DNA of 10,626 nucleotides from assembly GCA_026770585.1 (NCBI GenBank), contig MU646318.1, positions 581,816 to 592,441 on the forward strand. The letters run 5' to 3'. Numbering within the stretch: the stretch's first letter is position 1; each line of letters opens with the position of its first letter. The notes under the pieces were generated by a model, which saw only the letters and a program-made list of their open reading frames with translations, was not told the DNA's origin and searched no databases. The position numbers and the translations under genes are program-made. Below, piece after piece: positions 7,140 to 10,626 of this stretch. This DNA comes from Baffinella frigidus (Eukaryota; Cryptophyceae; Cryptomonadales; Baffinellaceae).

Positions 7140-7244
7140 TATCCCTTAAGTGGCCAGGGGGTCTTAAACGACCCACGCCAGGTCCTAGGCAGGTCCTAGG
7201 GCCCTACGGCAAGGCGTGTGAGCCTACTGGCCACTTACGGGATA
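7140..7244 (+). mobile_element. Foldback (MITE-like) element, family C copy 4
   Basis: 105 bp, TATCCCTTAAGTGGCCAG at the left and CTGGCCACTTACGGGATA at the right, with core GGTCCTAGGCAGGTCCTAGG and GCCCTACGG. It is nearly identical to copy 3 through the left two thirds. Confidence 0.9.
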
Positions 7245-7560
7245 CCAGAACACGTAACTTGACAGTACGGAACGGATTCAACCCCTGCGTGTTCTTAACT
7301 TAGTACCATTGCCTTCATCTCCAGTCGAGTCAACCCTCTGGTACTCATTCAGCAACACACCGACCGACCGACCCTCGAGCAAGGCTGTTCTTATGGCGAG
7401 ACATCCGTGCAGCGGCGTCAAGCTCTGCTTCACTCGGATTGACCGACTATTCTTAAGTTGACACCCTGGGTTCGTGGTACAAATCCGTCAGCTTTGGAGT
7501 GAAAAAGAGCCCGGGCTCACCAAATTGGTGAACCCGAACAGACTGAGACAGAGCTGAGTA
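7245..7560. other. Spacer downstream of NTF2
   Basis: No gene or clear repeat. It has a short (ACCG)n-like run at about 7357-7372, a CGTGGTACAAAT word at 7473 and a small inverted repeat GGGCTCACC/GGTGAACCC at about 7512-7534. The 3' end and poly(A) site of the minus-strand NTF2 transcript should lie here or in the next repeat array, but I see no clear signal. Confidence 0.35.
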
Positions 7561-7561
7561 G

Positions 7562-7888
7562 TCTAGAGCATTGTGGATGGCACAGGCGGGACCCGTAGTC
7601 GGTGTGACTCTGGAGAAAAGTGCACGCTGCAACATTCTGGACAATTCCAGCAACTGGTCTAGAGCGTTCTGCAGAGCACACGACTAGTCTAGAGCATTAT
7701 GGAGGGGACGGGCTCACCAGCCCTCACAGCGCGCTCAAACTACTAAATCGGATTAGGCCAAGGACGTCGGAATCCGACGTCCTCGGCCCAATTTGTACCA
7801 GCAAAATAGCAGGACAGAACTGCTTTGCGCTTTCTGGATGGCACGGGCGGACAATTCCAGCGACTGGTCTAGAGCATTCTGGACAATG
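7562..7888 (+). repeat. TCTAGAG / TTCTGGA repeat array
   Basis: TCTAGAG recurs at about 7562, 7659, 7688, 7868 and 7897, each followed by a variant of CATTCTGGA; several are followed by CAATTCCAGC.ACTGG. A longer word, GGCGGGACCCGTAGT, occurs at about 7586 and 7922, the second inside the last exon of NTF2. Units are irregular, so this is a scrambled array in the 3' region of NTF2. TTCTGGACAATTC resembles alternating heat-shock-element units (TTCnnGAnnnTTC), without support for that use. Confidence 0.7.
7756..7788. repeat. 33-nt palindrome
   Basis: 16-nt arms around one central base, one mismatch: GGCCAAGGACGTCGGA against TCCGACGTCCTCGGCC. The flanks add weaker symmetry (AAATCGGATTA to the left, CCAATTTG to the right). 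It lies within the TCTAGAG array. Confidence 0.85.
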
Positions 7889-9080
7889 CTAGCGTAGTCT
7901 AGAGGGTTCTGGAGGGCAGGGGCGGGACCCGTAGTTCAAGCGGAACATGTCGTTGAGCACGTAGTACCCTCCGCCTGCTTCCGGGTTTAGGGTTTAGGGT
8001 TTAGGGTTTAGGGTTTAGGGTTTGGGGTTGAGGGTTGAGGGTTTAGGGTTGGGATTTTAGGGTTGAGGGTTGAGGAGGGATTTTAGGGTTGAGGGTCGAG
8101 GAGGGTTGAGGAGGGTTTAGGGTTTAGGGTTTAGGGTTTAGGGTTTAGGGCATAGGGTCTAGGGTGTAGGGTTGCGGGTCGAGGGTTGAAGGTAGAGGGT
8201 CCAGGGCAGCGGGCACGTGTTTCCGACGCACCGAACCCCCCCTCGAATGTTGCCCTGTTCCCTCAGGGTCTCGGACTGCTACTTCCGGAAATTGACGGGC
8301 CTTTCGCCTCGGCGCTCCGACGCTACTGCCTCACGGGGAGGTGGGATTCAGAGGTGGGGGCGTGCCTGTCGGGAGCGGCATGAGCACGAAGGTCTGCGAG
8401 TACTTGAGGGGCGGCGCCGCTGCGTCCGCCTCTATCTTCAGGTGTCCGCACACCAGCACCAGCACGCCGTTGCCGGAGGTTGGGTGGCAGTCGAGGCTCG
8501 TCACGTGGTGCGCGACTTGCGTGAACGGCAGCCCCTGCCAAGCACCGCTGCGTCAGCTGCCCGCGCCTGCCGGCACGCCCCACTCTCTCGCTCGTCTACC
8601 GCGGCGCGCCCTCTCTCGGCTCCTCCTTACCGCTAGCGTCAGCTGCCAGACCTCTCCTCTATGCAGGTGCCTGCCGGCGAGTTTCGCGGGAGACGGGAAG
8701 GATTGGGCAGCAAGGAAGCAGGATGACGCGCTGCAATATCATGCATACTGTGCCGTCTTGAGGACAACCCACGCAAGGGGAAGCCGCGCTGGTCCCACCT
8801 GCAGCTTCTCGACAATCGCCTGCGCGCCCTGGATCTTCTCCCCCTCCCACGAGAACCTGATCCAGCATGATCACGGTCAGCGCCACACACCAGCGCACGA
8901 ATGCGACCAGACATGTTGAGAGCTGCCAGCGGAAAACAGGCGGGCATGCGGTTGAGCGGGGGAATACATTGACTCGCTCTGGTACAGGCTGGAGAGCCCG
9001 GCCCGGTTAGTGTCGAAGGTCTGGTAGTAGTGCTGGACGAAGGCCTTGCCGACCTGCTCGAACGGTGCCTCCGCCGCCAT
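7889..9080 (-). CDS. NTF2: Nuclear transport factor 2 (NTF2), four exons
   Basis: NTF2 is a small homodimer that binds RanGDP and FxFG nucleoporins and carries RanGDP into the nucleus. I assembled exons 9080-8968, 8856-8799, 8534-8366 and 7974-7889. Introns are GT-AG (111 bp), GT-AG (264 bp) and GC-AG (391 bp, donor ACAG|GCACGC); phases join correctly. The 141-residue product shows family segments in order: FVQHYYQTFDTNR (14-26), SLYQSESM (31-38), WEGEKIQGAQAIVEKL (41-56), LPFTQVAHH (59-67), LKYSQTFVLMP (100-110), YYVLNDMFRLNY (117-128). Positions important for Ran and nucleoporin binding in mammalian NTF2 are present: W41, E42, H66, D94, with E for D at 92 and F for W at 7. The start has a strong context (ACCATGG). 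NTF2 normally ends near FRLNY; here about 13 further residues are read from repeat DNA. The acceptor of the last intron could be four bases further in. The exact 3' edges are inferred. Confidence 0.95.
7983..8175 (+). repeat. Telomere-like array inside NTF2 intron 3
   Basis: Two runs of about five exact TTTAGGG units (about 7984-8020 and 8115-8150) separated by degenerate TTGAGGG and GAGGAGGG units. The array starts about ten bases from the 3' splice site of the last NTF2 intron and fills about half of it. On the sense strand it is CCCTAAA. Confidence 0.95.
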
Positions 9081-9458
9081 GGTCTGTTTCCACGGTGACG
9101 CCCACACGTCAGCCAACCAGCAACTACTTCCGACGCCGCTTGCAAGGCCCGCTTAACACGGATCCCCCGACCGACGGGCGCACGCGGGCAGGTCACGCAG
9201 GGATTGCCCTCGGCCCGGCTCTCTCGACACCGCCACGCAAGGAGCCCTCGGACCAGACGGATCTGGAGCGCTCAACGGGATATCTCTAGCGACAAGTGGG
9301 GCGCCGTCGAGAGGGGGGCGATCACCTCAAGAACGGAACGCCGATGGGAATCCTTCCTCAAAAGTCCACTTTTGTCAACTTCTGGGAAATTCGAAAAAGT
9401 CAACTTCAAAGTAGACTTTTGCCGTGAAATTCGTATCCGAGGTGGGCGGGGATCCACG
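9081..9458. promoter_or_regulatory. Divergent promoter region
   Basis: 378 bp between the start codons of NTF2 (minus) and the ankyrin gene (plus), which point away from each other, so both promoters and 5' leaders must lie here unless an upstream non-coding exon exists. No TATA box is evident. The right third contains a 63-bp foldback. Assignment rests on position only. Confidence 0.6.
9359..9421. repeat. 63-bp foldback before the ankyrin start codon
   Basis: Ends CAAAAGTCCACTTT and AAAGTAGACTTTTG are inverse repeats (13 of 14 positions). Inside, GTCAACTT occurs twice as a direct repeat. It ends 38 bp before the ATG at 9459, so it probably lies in the 5' leader. It could be a small mobile element or a regulatory stem. 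Confidence 0.75.
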
Positions 9459-10280
9459 ATGGCCAAAACCCGCCGCCCACGGTGCCGCCTGGTCGCCATC
9501 GGCGCGGTTGTCCTCATTCTCAGATGCGGCGTAGCCTCAGGTGGCGTCGCTCTCGACGCGGTGCAGCCTGCTTGCGGCTTGCTGGCGCATTCAGACCGGG
9601 GGCCGGGCTCGGCGATTCCGGGTCTGCGAGGCACGGAGGGCTTCGGGAGAGGAGGCCTGCGGATACGGCCGCGGCTGGTCGTGGGTGCGTTGGATGCAGC
9701 ATGTTGCTCTGCGTGCAAGGATCCAGCTCTGGTCTCCGGGCTCCATCTACGTGGGGGGGGGGGCACCGAGGATCCCAAAGGTCCCAAAGACGGGGCGCTC
9801 GGGGGGAATCCCATGAAGGTTGTCGGCAAGGCACTCGAGGATTTTTTCGGATTCTTCAGCGGCGGTGTATCTAAGCTCGGGGATTTGGGGTCGGGGTTGC
9901 TGAAGCCTCAGGCGCCTGAGGTCGAGAGCCCACCTGATCCGTCGGTGCTGCTCAAGGAGCTAGAGACTTCGAGCGACGACATAAGCCCGCAAATCGTCAG
10001 GAGGGGCGCGAGCAAGGGCATCCTCGGCAAGAAGGGGACGCCTGGCGGCGCGGCAGGCGCCAAGGCGCTCATGGCCATGGCGCGGCTGGGCAAGGTGAAG
10101 GCGGTGACGGCGCTGCTGCAGATCGGAGTGGACATCAACGCCGGGGACCACAACGAGACGCGCACCGCGCCGCTGCACTTCGCCGCGGCTGAGGGGCAGC
10201 TCGAGGTCGTCAACACGCTGTGCCAGCTCGGCGCCAACGTGGAGTGCCGCGACGGCCAGGGCTGGACGGCCCTGCACCAG
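9459..10280 (+). CDS. Secreted/anchored ankyrin-repeat protein, first exon (partial)
   Basis: The 274-residue exon starts at ATG in good context (ACGATGG); the frame is open further upstream only from non-ATG codons. Residues 1-27 look like a signal peptide or anchor: MAKTRRPRCR, then LVAIGAVVLIL, then GVASG. Residues 28-115 are Gly/Arg-rich with Cys pairs and an HLRGGGG stretch at 96-102; 116-200 are linker, including amphipathic LEDFFGFF. Ankyrin repeats follow: a degenerate one at 201-230, a good one at 231-264 (TAPLHFAAAEGQLEVVNTL, GANVECRD), and a third beginning at 266 (GQGWTALHQ). The third stops within its first helix, exactly where CAG|GCGAGC offers a phase-0 GC splice donor, like the GC donor of NTF2. 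The frame stays open to 10613, but that part is repeat DNA. Ankyrin repeats bind proteins; the partner is unknown. Confidence 0.8.
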
Positions 10281-10315
10281 GCGAGCTCCACCCCCCATGT
10301 CATCATCACCCAGGC

Positions 10316-10626
10316 TCGTTGGCTCCTGAGAAACGTTGGCGCGGTGCGGTTTGCGCTAGCTCCACCTTCCTCTTGCCCCGCCGCCGCCGCCGCAGCACCC
10401 TGCGCTGGTTGGCGGCTCCTGAGAAACGTTGGCCCGGTGCGGGGGCTGTGCCAGCTAGGAGGAGCTGATGGAGCAGGGATTGTGCGGTTCTGGTGCAGGG
10501 TGTTGGCTGCCCCTGATAAGCGTTGGCGGGGTGCGGGGTGCGGGGTGTGTGCTAGCTACCAGGGTGCTGGCGCAGCAGGGCGTGTGCGGTTCTGGCGCGT
10601 TGGTGGCTCCTGAGAAACGTTGGCTC
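10316..10626 (+). repeat. Minisatellite of about 95 bp in the putative intron
   Basis: Four copies of CCTGAGAAACGTTGG (one as CCTGATAAGCGTTGG) start at 10325, 10418, 10512 and 10609, spaced 93, 94 and 97 bp. Between them recur GGTGCGG, GTGCTAGCT and TGTGCGGTTCTGG. The array runs past the window edge. Conceptual translation gives a Trp/Arg-rich peptide without ankyrin signature. Confidence 0.85.

Noticed and set aside
8323-8919. Plus and minus open frames over NTF2 exons in other frames
   Set aside because: They are shadows of the spliced NTF2 gene; the frame with conserved NTF2 residues is the one annotated.
9204-10613. Single long ankyrin reading frame without introns
   Set aside because: The upstream part has no ATG before 9459, and the part after 10280 is a minisatellite that breaks the third ankyrin repeat.

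Overview
This is nuclear DNA of a microbial eukaryote, most likely a unicellular alga. Coding exons are GC-rich and interrupted by spliceosomal introns, at least one with a GC-AG boundary. Degenerate TTTAGGG repeats, the telomere type of plants, green algae and several other algal groups, occur at internal positions, and the spacers are crowded with small foldback elements. I cannot fix the lineage: the best-conserved protein (NTF2) looks somewhat plant-like, but that is weak evidence.

Layout. 1-189 is degenerate TTTAGGG/TTGAGGG repeat. 479-1267 (minus) is the 5' exon of an unidentified alpha-helical protein whose next exon is not visible. 1.5-7.5 kb has no gene I can support and is a repeat landscape: two direct copies of a ~370-bp unit (1644-2012, 2058-2427), at least five families of small inverted-repeat (MITE-like) elements, an almost perfect 89-nt hairpin (3814-3902), an 11-bp tandem repeat (5390-5444), GA-rich tracts and a second telomere-like patch (6541-6616). 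7889-9080 (minus) is a complete four-exon gene for nuclear transport factor 2, reconstructed here from conserved segments; its last intron holds the third telomere-like array. Divergent from it, 378 bp away, 9459-10280 (plus) is the first exon of a secreted or membrane-anchored ankyrin-repeat protein; a ~95-bp minisatellite follows in its putative first intron and the window ends inside it.

The two right-hand genes are head to head and probably share the promoter region 9081-9458, which carries a 63-bp foldback just before the ankyrin start codon. NTF2 imports RanGDP into the nucleus; nothing links it functionally to the ankyrin protein beyond position.

The most unusual signal is the set of foldback families. 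They have unrelated terminal inverted repeats but share a palindromic core built from CCTAGG and CCTACGGTAGG-like words, as if termini and core were exchangeable modules. Three copies of one family have exactly the same length and TA at both ends, and two copies abut sharing a single TA, as expected for TA-targeted transposition. No transposase gene is visible in the window.
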